DNA of 64,000 nucleotides from Ottowia oryzae (GTDB taxonomy: Bacteria > Pseudomonadota > Gammaproteobacteria > Burkholderiales > Burkholderiaceae_C): positions 3,089,501 through 3,153,500 of the forward strand of contig NZ_CP027666.1 of the NCBI RefSeq assembly GCF_003008535.1, in the 5' to 3' direction. The notes under the pieces are model-generated. The model worked only from the letters and a program-made list of their open reading frames with translations, was not told the origin of the DNA and did no database searches. The position numbers were made by a program, and so were the translations under genes. Below are positions 34,583 through 42,248 of this stretch, in pieces; within the stretch, counting starts at the first letter, position 1; the number at the start of each line of letters is the position of its first letter.

Positions 34583-36285
34583 AAATTGAAGTAAGAAGCG
34601 TACCGCCCCGCGCCGCGTGGGCGCTGGAACAAGCGGGCGTGCACCCGCTGCTGGCGCGCCTGTACGCCGCGCGCGGTGTGGCCACGCAAGACGATCTGGA
34701 CGATGGTCTGGCGCGCCTTTTGCCGCCGTCCGGCCTGCTGGGCGCCAGCGACGCCGCCCGCCTGCTGGCCGACGCCGTGGCCGCCGGCCAGCGCATCTGC
34801 ATCGTGGCCGACTACGACTGCGACGGCGCCACCGCCTGCGCTGTGGGCTTGCGCGGCCTGCAGCTGCTGGGCGCTACCGACGTGCACTACCTGGTGCCCG
34901 ACCGCGTGGTGGACGGCTACGGCCTCACCCCGCCCATCGCCGAGCGCGTGGCCGCCACCGGCGCGCAAGTGCTGGTGACGGTGGACAACGGGATCGCCAG
35001 CGTGGCCGGCGTGGCGCGCGCGCGCGAGCTGGGCCTGAAGGTGCTGGTGACCGACCACCACTTGCCCGGCGACCAATTGCCCGCCGCCGACGTCATCGTC
35101 AACCCCAATCAACCCGGCTGCGGCTTTGAAAGCAAATCGCTGGCCGGCGTGGGCGTGATGTTCTACGTGCTGATGGCGCTGCGGGCCGAGCTGCGCGCGC
35201 GCGGGGCCTGGGGCAACGCTCAGCAGCCCAAGCTGGACGTGCTGCTGCCGCTGGTCGCGCTGGGCACCGTGGCCGACGTGGTCAAGCTGGACGCCAACAA
35301 CCGCCGCCTGGTCGCGCAGGGCCTGCGGCGCATCCGTGCGGGGCAGCTGCCCGCAGGCATGATTGCTCTGTTTTCGGTAGCTGCCCGCGCTTATCCCAAG
35401 GCCACCACGTTCGATTTTGGCTTTGCACTGGGCCCACGCATCAACGCCGCCGGGCGCCTGGCCGACATGACGCTGGGCATCGAGCTGCTGCGCACCGACG
35501 ACCCTGCGCGCGCCGACGAACTGGCCCGCCAGTTGGACGCCATCAACCGCGAGCGCCGCGAAATCGAAGGCGGCATGCGCGAGCAGGCCATGCACATCGC
35601 CGAAGGCCTGTGGGACGAGGCCGAAGCCGCGCCCAGCGCGCTGGCCGTGTTTGACCCCGATTTTCACGAAGGCGTGGTCGGCATCGTCGCCGCGCGGCTG
35701 AAAGACAAGCTGCACCGCCCCACCTTCGTCTTTGCCGCCAGCGCCGCGCCGGGGCATGAGCACGAGCTGAAAGGCTCTGGCCGATCCATCCCCGGCTTTC
35801 ACCTGCGCGACGCCCTGGACCTGGTCGCCAAGCGCCACCCCGGCGTGCTGCTGAAATTCGGCGGCCACGCCATGGCCGCGGGCTGCACCATTGCCGAAGA
35901 TCACTTTGAAACCTTCGACGCGGCGCTACAGCAAGTCGCCGCCGAATGGCTGGACGAAGCGACGCTGACGCGCCGGATCGAAACCGACGGCCCGCTGCCG
36001 CCCGAATACCGGCGCGCCGACGTGGTCGACACGCTGCACCAGGCCGTCTGGGGCCAGGGCTTTGCGCCGCCGGTGTTCAGCGAAGAGGTAGAGGTGCTCA
36101 GCCAGCGCCTGGTGGGCGAAAAACACCTGGCGCTGAAGCTGCGCCACCAAGGCCAGCCGGTAGACGGCATCTGGTTTGGCCACACCGAGCCATTGCCCGC
36201 CCGCGCGCACTTGGCGTTTCGCCTGGAAACCGACGAATGGCAAGGCGTGCGGCGCGTGCGCCTGCTGGTCGAGGGCGCGGCGTGA
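34579..36285 (+). CDS. recJ: Single-stranded-DNA-specific exonuclease RecJ
   Basis: A 5-prime to 3-prime ssDNA exonuclease of recombination and mismatch repair. It has 568 residues from ATG 34579, overlapping the previous stop. DHH-superfamily motifs: D78-Y-D80-C-D82-G, V-D-N-G, V-T-D-H-H-L-P-G, then N-P-N-Q. The DHHA1 domain shows G-S-G-R-S-I-P-G-F-H and F-G-G-H-A-M-A-A-G, followed by an OB fold. Near 35368-35395 an R1-like fragment is visible (S-V-A-A-R-A-Y), but the match is weak and the surrounding protein is normal. Confidence 0.96.
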   Translation: MKIEVRSVPPRAAWALEQAGVHPLLARLYAARGVATQDDLDDGLARLLPPSGLLGASDAARLLADAVAAGQRICIVADYDCDGATACAVGLRGLQLLGATDVHYLVPDRVVDGYGLTPPIAERVAATGAQVLVTVDNGIASVAGVARARELGLKVLVTDHHLPGDQLPAADVIVNPNQPGCGFESKSLAGVGVMFYVLMALRAELRARGAWGNAQQPKLDVLLPLVALGTVADVVKLDANNRRLVAQGLRRIRAGQLPAGMIALFSVAARAYPKATTFDFGFALGPRINAAGRLADMTLGIELLRTDDPARADELARQLDAINRERREIEGGMREQAMHIAEGLWDEAEAAPSALAVFDPDFHEGVVGIVAARLKDKLHRPTFVFAASAAPGHEHELKGSGRSIPGFHLRDALDLVAKRHPGVLLKFGGHAMAAGCTIAEDHFETFDAALQQVAAEWLDEATLTRRIETDGPLPPEYRRADVVDTLHQAVWGQGFAPPVFSEEVEVLSQRLVGEKHLALKLRHQGQPVDGIWFGHTEPLPARAHLAFRLETDEWQGVRRVRLLVEGAA

Positions 36286-36414
36286 CCGCCCTGCGTCGCG
36301 CAGCCGGCGAAGCGCCCATGGCAGGCCATGCCCCAATCGCTTGAAGGCACGCCTGCCACCGCACGCACCAAACCGCATTCACGCCAGCCCCATCGCGCCA
36401 AGGACGCCACGCCC

Positions 36415-37278
36415 ATGAAACTGTTTCGCTACGGCCCACGCGGCCATGAAAAGCCCGCCCTGATGGACGCCCAAGGCCGCGCGCGCGATCTTTCGGCGGT
36501 GATCAGCGACATCACCGCCGACACGCTCACGCCCGCGGGCTTGCAGGCACTGCGCGCGCTGGACACCAGCGCCCTGCCCGAGGTGGCGCCTACGGCGCTG
36601 GGCCGCATCGGCACGCCGTGGCGGCACACCGGCAAGTTCATCTGCATCGGCCTGAACTACCGCGACCACGCGGCCGAAACCGGATCGCCCGTGCCACAAG
36701 AGCCGATCCTGTTCAACAAGTGGTGCGCCGCAACCGGCCCCAACGACCCCATCGTGCTGCCGCAAGGCTCGCAAAAGACCGATTGGGAAGTGGAGCTGGG
36801 CATCGTCGTCGGCAGCAAGGCCCGCTACGTTGAGCCGGCAGAGGCGCTGCAGCACGTGGCCGGCTACTGCGTCGTCAACGACGTGTCGGAGCGCGAATAC
36901 CAGATGGAGCGCGGCGGCACCTGGGACAAGGGCAAGGGCTGCGACACTTTTGGCCCGGTGGGCCCCTGGCTGGTCACCCCCGACGAGGTGCCCGACGTGC
37001 ACAACCTGTCGCTGTGGCTGGACGTGAACGGCAAGCGCTATCAAACCGGCAGCACGCGAACGATGATCTTCGGCGTGGCCGAGCTGATCGCCTACGTCAG
37101 CCGCTTCGTCACGCTGCAGCCGGGCGATCTGATTTCCACCGGCACCCCGCCCGGCGTGGGCCTCGGCCGGAAGCCGCCGGTGTTCCTGAAACCGGGCGAC
37201 ACCCTGCACCTGGGCATCGACGGGCTAGGCGAGCAGCGCCAGCGCGTGCACGCGTGGGACGCCAGCCTGCTCGACTGA
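36415..37278 (+). CDS. Fumarylacetoacetate hydrolase (FAH) family protein
   Basis: A 287-residue metal-dependent hydrolase or lyase. The conserved FAH core begins at C-I-G-L-N-Y-R-D-H-A and holds the metal-binding W-E-V-E-L-G-I-V-V-G segment, then V-V-N-D-V-S-E-R-E-Y and S-T-G-T-P-P-G-V-G. Length and the N-terminal K-L-F-R-Y-G match the group containing 2,4-diketo-3-deoxy-L-fuconate hydrolase and ureidoglycolate-lyase-like proteins. The substrate is uncertain. Single gene between recJ and fpr. Confidence 0.85.
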   Translation: MKLFRYGPRGHEKPALMDAQGRARDLSAVISDITADTLTPAGLQALRALDTSALPEVAPTALGRIGTPWRHTGKFICIGLNYRDHAAETGSPVPQEPILFNKWCAATGPNDPIVLPQGSQKTDWEVELGIVVGSKARYVEPAEALQHVAGYCVVNDVSEREYQMERGGTWDKGKGCDTFGPVGPWLVTPDEVPDVHNLSLWLDVNGKRYQTGSTRTMIFGVAELIAYVSRFVTLQPGDLISTGTPPGVGLGRKPPVFLKPGDTLHLGIDGLGEQRQRVHAWDASLLD

Positions 37279-37324
37279 AGTCGCCACGCCCAGCCCGCTC
37301 AGCGGCGATTTCGGCGGCCTGCGC

Positions 37325-37365
37325 ATATGCCAACTGGGCATATTCATAGCGCCAATGCGAATATG
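37325..37365. promoter_or_regulatory. Overlapping inverted repeats upstream of fpr
   Basis: ATATGCC (37325-37331) with GGCATAT (37337-37343), then CATATTC (37339-37345) with GAATATG (37359-37365). They share the middle element. They lie directly before a GACAAT box (37375-37380), 53-68 bases upstream of the fpr start; a likely regulator site. Confidence 0.5.
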
Positions 37366-37432
37366 TTGCAGTGCGACAATACCGGGCTCCACCTGACTCA
37401 CAAACCCCGCCCTGCGCGGGCCGACCTGCCCC

Positions 37433-38206
37433 ATGGCCGCATTCGACGAAGAAAAAGTCCTGACCGTTCACCACTGGACGGATCGCCTGTTTTCGTTCAC
37501 CACCACGCGCTCGACCAGCTTGCGCTTCTCCAACGGCCACTTCACCATGATCGGCCTGCGCGTGAACGACAAACCGCTGCTGCGCGCCTATTCCATCGTC
37601 AGCCCCAATTACGAGGAAACGCTGGAATTCCTCAGCATCAAGGTGCCCGACGGCCCACTGACCAGCCGCCTGCAGCACATCCAGCCCGGCGACAGCGTCA
37701 TCGTCGGCCACAAGCCCACGGGCACCTTGCTGATCGACTACCTGCTGCCCGGCAAGCGCCTGTACATGTTCGGCACCGGCACGGGCCTGGCGCCGTTCAT
37801 GAGCATCATCCGCGACCCGGATACCTACGAGAAGTTTGAAGAGGTCATCCTGGTGCACGGCTGCCGTCTGGTCGGCGAGCTGGCTTACCACGACTACATC
37901 ACCGAGCAACTGCCCCAGCACGAGTTTCTGGGCGAAATGGTGCGCCAGCAGCTCAAGTACTACCCCACCGTGACGCGCGAGCCCTTCCGCACGCAGGGCC
38001 GCATTCCGGACCTGATCGAAAGCGGCCAGATGGCGCGCGACCTGGGCCTGCCAGAGCTGAACCCCACGACCGACCGCGTGATGCTGTGCGGCAGCCCGCA
38101 GATGCTGAAGTCGATCAAGGAAGTGCTGGAAAAGCGCGGCTTCAACGAAGGCAACACCACGACGCCGGGCGACTATGTGGTTGAGCGGGCGTTTGTGGAT
38201 CAGTGA
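37433..38206 (+). CDS. fpr: Ferredoxin--NADP reductase
   Basis: A 257-residue flavoprotein of the bacterial subclass, moving electrons between NADPH and ferredoxin or flavodoxin. FAD motif R-A-Y-S-I-V (about 51-56); NADP motifs G-T-G-T-G-L-A-P-F and M-L-C-G-S-P; and the C-terminal extension ending Y-V-V-E-R-A-F-V-D-Q that stacks near FAD. In many gammaproteobacteria fpr answers to oxidative stress. Here an A/T-rich, palindrome-containing upstream region suggests specific control. The transcript runs into the 38.2-39.4 kb repeat block. Confidence 0.95.
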   Translation: MAAFDEEKVLTVHHWTDRLFSFTTTRSTSLRFSNGHFTMIGLRVNDKPLLRAYSIVSPNYEETLEFLSIKVPDGPLTSRLQHIQPGDSVIVGHKPTGTLLIDYLLPGKRLYMFGTGTGLAPFMSIIRDPDTYEKFEEVILVHGCRLVGELAYHDYITEQLPQHEFLGEMVRQQLKYYPTVTREPFRTQGRIPDLIESGQMARDLGLPELNPTTDRVMLCGSPQMLKSIKEVLEKRGFNEGNTTTPGDYVVERAFVDQ

Positions 38207-38255
38207 TTGGGCTTTGGCGGTTCGGTTGACGTTTGCGCTCTTGCTTTTCTAGGAC

Positions 38256-38308
38256 CCTTTTGGCGGCTGGCGCTGACCTTGTCTGCGCTGGCAGCTATCT
38301 TTTTTGAT
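38256..38308 (+). repeat. R1 palindromic repeat, copy 11
   Basis: Orientation +: TTGGCGGCTGGCGCTG, spacer, GCGCTGGCAGCTATC, then TTTTTTGAT pointing into the block. Confidence 0.8.
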
Positions 38309-38541
38309 GTTTGCTTGGGTTGCTGAGGGCAGAGGCCGGGTCTCGGCCCGGCGGCCGACCTGCTTTCTTTTGCTTCGCCAAAAGAAAGTAGGCAAAGAAA
38401 AGGCGACCCCACTTGCCGTGTCCCCTGCGCTTCGCTACGGGGCAACCTGCGATGCTCGGTCATGGGGCGGCGCTGCGGAACTCACTTTGCTGCTGCGCAG
38501 CGCCGTTCGAACAACCGCAGCAAGCTAGAGCACGAAGCTGA
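38282..38541 (+). repeat. Left arm of long inverted repeat
   Basis: Pairs with 38949-39208. The outer 126 bases match with only a few differences; a patch of about 55 bases has diverged; then similarity returns around CTAGAGCACGAAGCT. Contains an internal 10-bp hairpin CTTTCTTTTG/CAAAAGAAAG. Confidence 0.85.
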
Positions 38542-38948
38542 GGGCATGCTGCGCTGCCCTCAGCCCGCCCCACGCCCTGCGCTTCTCGGCACGTCCAGAG
38601 GGGATCGAAGCCCGATACGGGCCATCGCTGCGCTCGGCCTGGGTGCAGGGGTTTGCGGGTGGCGTCCAAGCAGTTACCTGCTACTGCGGCCGCCTTCCAT
38701 CTTGGCTCTCCCCACCTGCGCTTCTCCTTCTGGGACTCTGAAGTCCAGCACCAGGGTTTGGGCAGGTTCAGTTCGGTGCGGTTAGTTTCAAGCCGGGCCA
38801 GGTCACATCGCGTTCAGCGATCAGTTGCGTCCCGTGGCACCCCAAACCCAGGGCCGAGCGAAGCGATGGCCCGTATGGTTCCCTACACCCTTCTGGATGC
38901 GCCTGGGGCGGGGTGCTGGTGGGGTGGCTCGTGCACCGAAGGATGCAC

Positions 38949-39208
38949 GAGCTTCGTGCTCTAGCTGGCCGCAGTTGTCCGAACGAAGCTGCGCAGCAGC
39001 GAAGTGAGTTCTGCGGCCCACCCCGCCAGCGCCCCGACCCAGGTTGCCCCGAAGCGCAGCGAAGGGGTCGCAGCCAGCAGGGTCGCCTTTTCTTTGCCTA
39101 CTTTCTTTTGGCGAAGCAAAAGAAAGCAGGTCGGCCGCCGGGCCGAGACCCGGCCTCTGCCCTCAGCAACCCAAGCGAATATCAAAAAAGATAGCTGCCA
39201 GCGCAGGC
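38949..39208 (-). repeat. Right arm of long inverted repeat
   Basis: Reverse complement of the left arm, with the same internal hairpin CTTTCTTTTG/CAAAAGAAAG and the same R1 copy at its outer end. Confidence 0.85.
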
Positions 39209-39222
39209 CAAACAAGCGCCAA
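39181..39222 (-). repeat. R1 palindromic repeat, copy 12
   Basis: Orientation -: ATCAAAAAAGATAGCTGCC and AGCGCAGGCC; it mirrors copy 11 at the other edge of the block. Confidence 0.8.
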
Positions 39223-39359
39223 ACCCCAATCTGACCATAAACCAAGCAAGCAAAAAGTGATCAGCCCTAGCCGCTTGAACCCTGGCCAGCTTGCCCCAAG
39301 CCCTCACGCAACCTTGGCACAGCAAACCACGCGCCGGCAAAGGGCAAAGGGCCAATCGC

Positions 39360-40055
39360 TCAACGCCCAGCCGCTGGCTGCACCAAATCCATCCGCCGCT
39401 TGATCCGCGCGCCCTCCGGCGCATCGCCGCGCGCCTCGGCCAGCCGCGCCTGCACGCCCAGCCACGCCAGCAAGGGCCGGCGCCAGCCTTGTTCAGACGC
39501 CGTATCCACCGCCTGCGCCACCACCTCTGGCGTGGCCTGGCTGCGCCGCATCAGTACCGCTGCGGCGATCAGGCGGCCGAAGGGGTCGTCGTCCGGTGGC
39601 AGCGCCGCGCCTGCCGTGCCTGCGGCCACAGCGCGGTGGTGCTCGGGCAGCAACGCGGCCTGGGCCGCGTCAACGGGTTGCCCGGCCAGGTAGTCGGCGT
39701 AGGCGCGCTCGGGCGCGGCGGCGTCGCTGCGCAGCGCTTCAAAGCCGGTGCAGGGGTCGAAATCCAGGCTGGCGACGTGCGCGGCGCAGCGGTTCAGCTC
39801 GATGCGCGCGACCAGATCGGGCCGGCCGGTGCGGGTAGTCTCGGCGCGTGCCAAGTCGAATTCGCGCGCCTCAACGCGGCTGTCGCCTTTCAAGTAGGCC
39901 GCGGTGAACCGCTCGACGTGGCCGATGGACTGGATCTTCCAATCAGGCACTTTCGGGCCGCTGGCGCAGGCTGACAGGGCGCCAGCAGCTATCAACACGA
40001 TAGCGTAGCGCTTTGGGGGTGCGCCTGCGCTGCGCCGCATCCACAGGGCTTTCAT
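39360..40055 (-). CDS. Uncharacterised lipoprotein of the MlaE/MCE operon
   Basis: A 231-residue protein starting at ATG 40055, in ATGA overlap with the MCE gene. The signal peptide ends in lipobox L-S-A-C30. The mature part is helical and Ala/Arg-rich, reminiscent of TPR-like repeats, and does not resemble PqiC. The signal core and lipobox (I-A-A-G-A-L-S-A-C-A-S) are encoded by an R1 repeat. The operon position suggests an outer-membrane or periplasmic partner in lipid transport. The large frame running on to 40904 is antisense noise. Confidence 0.75.
   Translation of the reverse strand: MKALWMRRSAGAPPKRYAIVLIAAGALSACASGPKVPDWKIQSIGHVERFTAAYLKGDSRVEAREFDLARAETTRTGRPDLVARIELNRCAAHVASLDFDPCTGFEALRSDAAAPERAYADYLAGQPVDAAQAALLPEHHRAVAAGTAGAALPPDDDPFGRLIAAAVLMRRSQATPEVVAQAVDTASEQGWRRPLLAWLGVQARLAEARGDAPEGARIKRRMDLVQPAAGR
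39961..40003 (+). repeat. R1 palindromic repeat, copy 13 (encodes a lipobox)
   Basis: Orientation +: TGGCGCAGGCTG, then GCGCCAGCAGCTATC and AACACGATAG. On the gene strand it reads I-A-A-G-A-L-S-A-C-A-S, in the same frame as the rimO and earP copies. Confidence 0.7.
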
Positions 40056-41131
40056 GGCAGCGTCACCTCTTTGTTCTTGGGGGCGAAGGGCCACTTGCGG
40101 TTCAGCTCGGTGATGAGCGCGTCGATCTTGCGCAGGCTGGCGTCCACGTCGGCGCGCAGGTCGCCCAGGTTGGTGGTGGCTTCGCGGGCGTTGCCGGCCA
40201 CGCCCTGCACTTCCTTGAGCACGGCGTCCACCTGCGCCACGGTCTGGCGCGCGTCCTGCAGCAAGGCGTTCAGTTGGCGCACGGCGCCTTGCGCGTCGGT
40301 GACCAGGCCTTGCTTGCCCAGCACCTGCTGGTCGGCCTTGCGCACCACGCCGTCCAGGTTTTGGACGAGCTGGTTGGCGTGGTCGATCAGCTGGGCCACG
40401 CGCTGGGCGTCGGCCTCGTTGCCGGTGACGGCGGCCATCAGCCCGCCCTTGTTGCTGTTCAGGCGCTGCGCGAAGGTGCGCACTTCGCCCAGCGCGCTGG
40501 ACAGCGCCGAATCGGTGGCGGTGAGCTGGTTGACGTTTTGCAGCACGTCGCGCGCGTCGGCCACCATCTTCGGGATCTCGGCGGACACGTCGCCGCGCAG
40601 CACCACGCGCTCGGCGTCGGGCGGCAGGGGGGCATCGTCCAGGATGCCGGTGAAGGCCCGCAGCCGGGCCGCGCCAACCAGCCCGCGCTCCAGCGTGAAG
40701 ACGCTGGACACGCGCAGCCACCGTGCCGACTTGACCGGCACATCCACCTGGATGCGCACCTGGCCCTGATCGGCCAGCTCGATCCGCTTGACGCGGCCCA
40801 CCGGAAAGCCGGAAAAGGTCATGTCCATGCCCACGGTGACGCCGTCCGAGTCGTCGGCCGTCAGGTACAGCTGCTGCGTTTGCTCGAACGCGCCGCGCAC
40901 CCACAGCAGGTACAGCACCGAGCCGCCCAGCAGCACGGCCATCAGGATCAGCAGCAGCGCGGCGCGAAACTCCAGGCTGCGCAGCGACCAGCCGCTGGCA
41001 GGAGGCACGGGGCCGGCGGCGTCCAGGCGCTGCTCGGCCTGGGCTGCGCCAGGCGCGCTGGGTTCGGGCAGGCCGGGCGGATTGGCCGCATCCATCGGCG
41101 GCGGTGCGGGAGGGGGTCTCTGGTCGGTCAT
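40052..41131 (-). CDS. MCE-domain (MlaD-like) membrane protein
   Basis: A 359-residue protein: Pro-rich cytoplasmic N-terminus (1-45), one membrane helix (about 57-77), an MCE domain (V-T-V-G-M-D-M-T-F-S-G-F-P-V-G-R-V, about 95-180) and a long helical C-terminal part (about 180-345) like PqiB/YebT tails. It acts as the periplasmic lipid-binding ring of an Mla-type transporter. It is 7 bases downstream of the permease gene and overlaps the lipoprotein gene. No ATPase gene lies between. Confidence 0.88.
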   Translation of the reverse strand: MTDQRPPPAPPPMDAANPPGLPEPSAPGAAQAEQRLDAAGPVPPASGWSLRSLEFRAALLLILMAVLLGGSVLYLLWVRGAFEQTQQLYLTADDSDGVTVGMDMTFSGFPVGRVKRIELADQGQVRIQVDVPVKSARWLRVSSVFTLERGLVGAARLRAFTGILDDAPLPPDAERVVLRGDVSAEIPKMVADARDVLQNVNQLTATDSALSSALGEVRTFAQRLNSNKGGLMAAVTGNEADAQRVAQLIDHANQLVQNLDGVVRKADQQVLGKQGLVTDAQGAVRQLNALLQDARQTVAQVDAVLKEVQGVAGNAREATTNLGDLRADVDASLRKIDALITELNRKWPFAPKNKEVTLP

Positions 41132-41138
41132 CGCACGC

Positions 41139-41942
41139 TCAATAGTAGTTGCCCACCAGGGACGCGATTTCGATCACCAGCATCAGCACGAACATCTGCA
41201 CCAGCCCCTGCAGTTCGACGCTGGTGCGCGAGGGCCGGCGCGGAATGTCGCGCAGGGCGTTGGCCACGGGCAAGAGTGCCACCGACACGGCAAACGCCAG
41301 CGTCTTCATGGTGAAGATCATCGTCACCACCGGGTTGAAGATGTTGCCCACGGCGTGGTTGTAGGAAGGCAGCCCCGCCGTGGTGAAACCGTGTACGGCC
41401 ACGTAGGCCAGCACCAGCGACATCAGCCCGCTGAGCAGCGCCAGCAGCAGCACGGCGAACATGCCCGCCAGCACGCGCGGCAGCACTTCGCGGCTGAGCG
41501 GGTCCACGCCGTGCGTGCGCAGGGCATCCAGCGCGCCGCTGCGGCGCAGCTTGTACAGCTGCGAACCGCCGGGAATGGTGTATTCCACCGCCACGTACAG
41601 CGCGGAGATGAGAGGAATGAGTTCCAGCACCAGCACGCGCACCACGGCGTCCAGCGCGTACTGCGTCAGCCCGTAGGCGAACGCCGTCACGACCAGAATG
41701 CGGATCAGCACGACGTTGAACAACGCCATCAGCGTGATGAAGCCCGGCAGGCCCGGCCCGGCCGCGTAGTAGATCTGGCGCAGCACGACGCCGCGCGATT
41801 CGCGGCGGTAGCTGGAAGGCGAAAACGCCAGCACGGCCAGTTCTGCGCCGATGAAAACCACTGTCCACCAACCCAGTAGCCAGCGCAGCAGGTTGCGCCC
41901 CATGCCCAGCAGCCAGTCGTGAAGCGAGAAGCCGGAGGTCAT
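41139..41942 (-). CDS. MlaE-family ABC transporter permease
   Basis: A 267-residue permease with five or six membrane helices and the MlaE core (E-Y-T-I-P-G-G-S-Q, then the E-L-I-P-L-I-S-A-L-Y-V-A-V helix and L-R-T-H-G-V-D-P). In the family it forms the membrane channel with an MlaF-type ATPase and MCE protein for phospholipid transport. The ATPase is absent from this cluster and must come from elsewhere if the system works. TATCAT lies 8 bases before ATG 41942. Divergent from phaZ. Confidence 0.88.
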   Translation of the reverse strand: MTSGFSLHDWLLGMGRNLLRWLLGWWTVVFIGAELAVLAFSPSSYRRESRGVVLRQIYYAAGPGLPGFITLMALFNVVLIRILVVTAFAYGLTQYALDAVVRVLVLELIPLISALYVAVEYTIPGGSQLYKLRRSGALDALRTHGVDPLSREVLPRVLAGMFAVLLLALLSGLMSLVLAYVAVHGFTTAGLPSYNHAVGNIFNPVVTMIFTMKTLAFAVSVALLPVANALRDIPRRPSRTSVELQGLVQMFVLMLVIEIASLVGNYY

Positions 41943-42046
41943 GGGCGGGCATGATACCTGCCGCGTTTCGGTGCGCGCGTGTATTGGCGGGTGCGTCGGC
42001 GGCGCGCACGCTCGCGCGTTGGCCGTGGCCGGTGGGTGCCCTTTTG

Positions 42047-42064
42047 CAGTCACCTGGGTGACTG
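42047..42064. promoter_or_regulatory. Candidate operator 1
   Basis: CAGTCACCTGGGTGACTG: perfect 8-bp arms with a 2-base centre. Confidence 0.55.
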
Positions 42065-42085
42065 GGATTCGCCCGGCCATCGCTT

Positions 42086-42100
42086 GTCACCCGGGTGCAC
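42086..42100. promoter_or_regulatory. Candidate operator 2
   Basis: GTCACCCGGGTGCAC, with CACCCGGGTG perfectly palindromic. It has the same TCACC/GGTG half sites as operator 1, with centres about 37 bp apart. Confidence 0.5.
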
Positions 42101-42202
42101 GGCGGTTGAGAATCTCACGCGGCTCCAGCCTATGGGAGAAACCGCACGCTCAGCGCCCCGGATTAGTGGTTACAACCCACTGCCTTTTAAATCAAGCTGC
42201 GC

Positions 42203-42216
42203 TATATTGCATCGCA
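42203..42216 (+). promoter_or_regulatory. Candidate phaZ -10 box overlapped by TGC-N3-GCA
   Basis: TATATT (42203-42208) runs into TGCATCGCA (42208-42216). PhaR sites in other bacteria are TGC/GCA inverted repeats, so PhaR control is possible, but the match is short. Confidence 0.35.
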
Positions 42217-42248
42217 GCATTTCGCCCGCTCCCACCGAATCTCTTTCT

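Larger units (their letters stand above)
38207..39359. other. Gene-free block built from a long imperfect inverted repeat
   Basis: About 1150 bases without a credible gene. R1 copies 11 and 12 bound it, facing inward. The arms 38282-38541 and 38949-39208 are inverted copies, nearly identical over the outer 126 bases. The middle holds a second imperfect pair (about 38601-38650 and 38842-38890) and two perfect 9-bp hairpins (38539-38564 and 38928-38953). Confidence 0.85.
41943..42248. other. Divergent control region between mlaE-like gene and phaZ
   Basis: Carries two similar palindromes (42047-42064 and 42086-42100), a TATATT -10-like box (42203-42208) and TGC-ATC-GCA (42208-42216) before phaZ. 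No gene. Details are given with each site. Confidence 0.6.

Noticed and set aside
35368..35395. R1-like fragment inside recJ
   Set aside because: Only one short arm matches and the surrounding RecJ sequence aligns normally, so chance resemblance is likely.
39360..40904. A 514-residue open frame on the - strand
   Set aside because: Its first half is an out-of-frame shadow of the MCE gene; only the part from ATG 40055 has a signal peptide and sensible composition.
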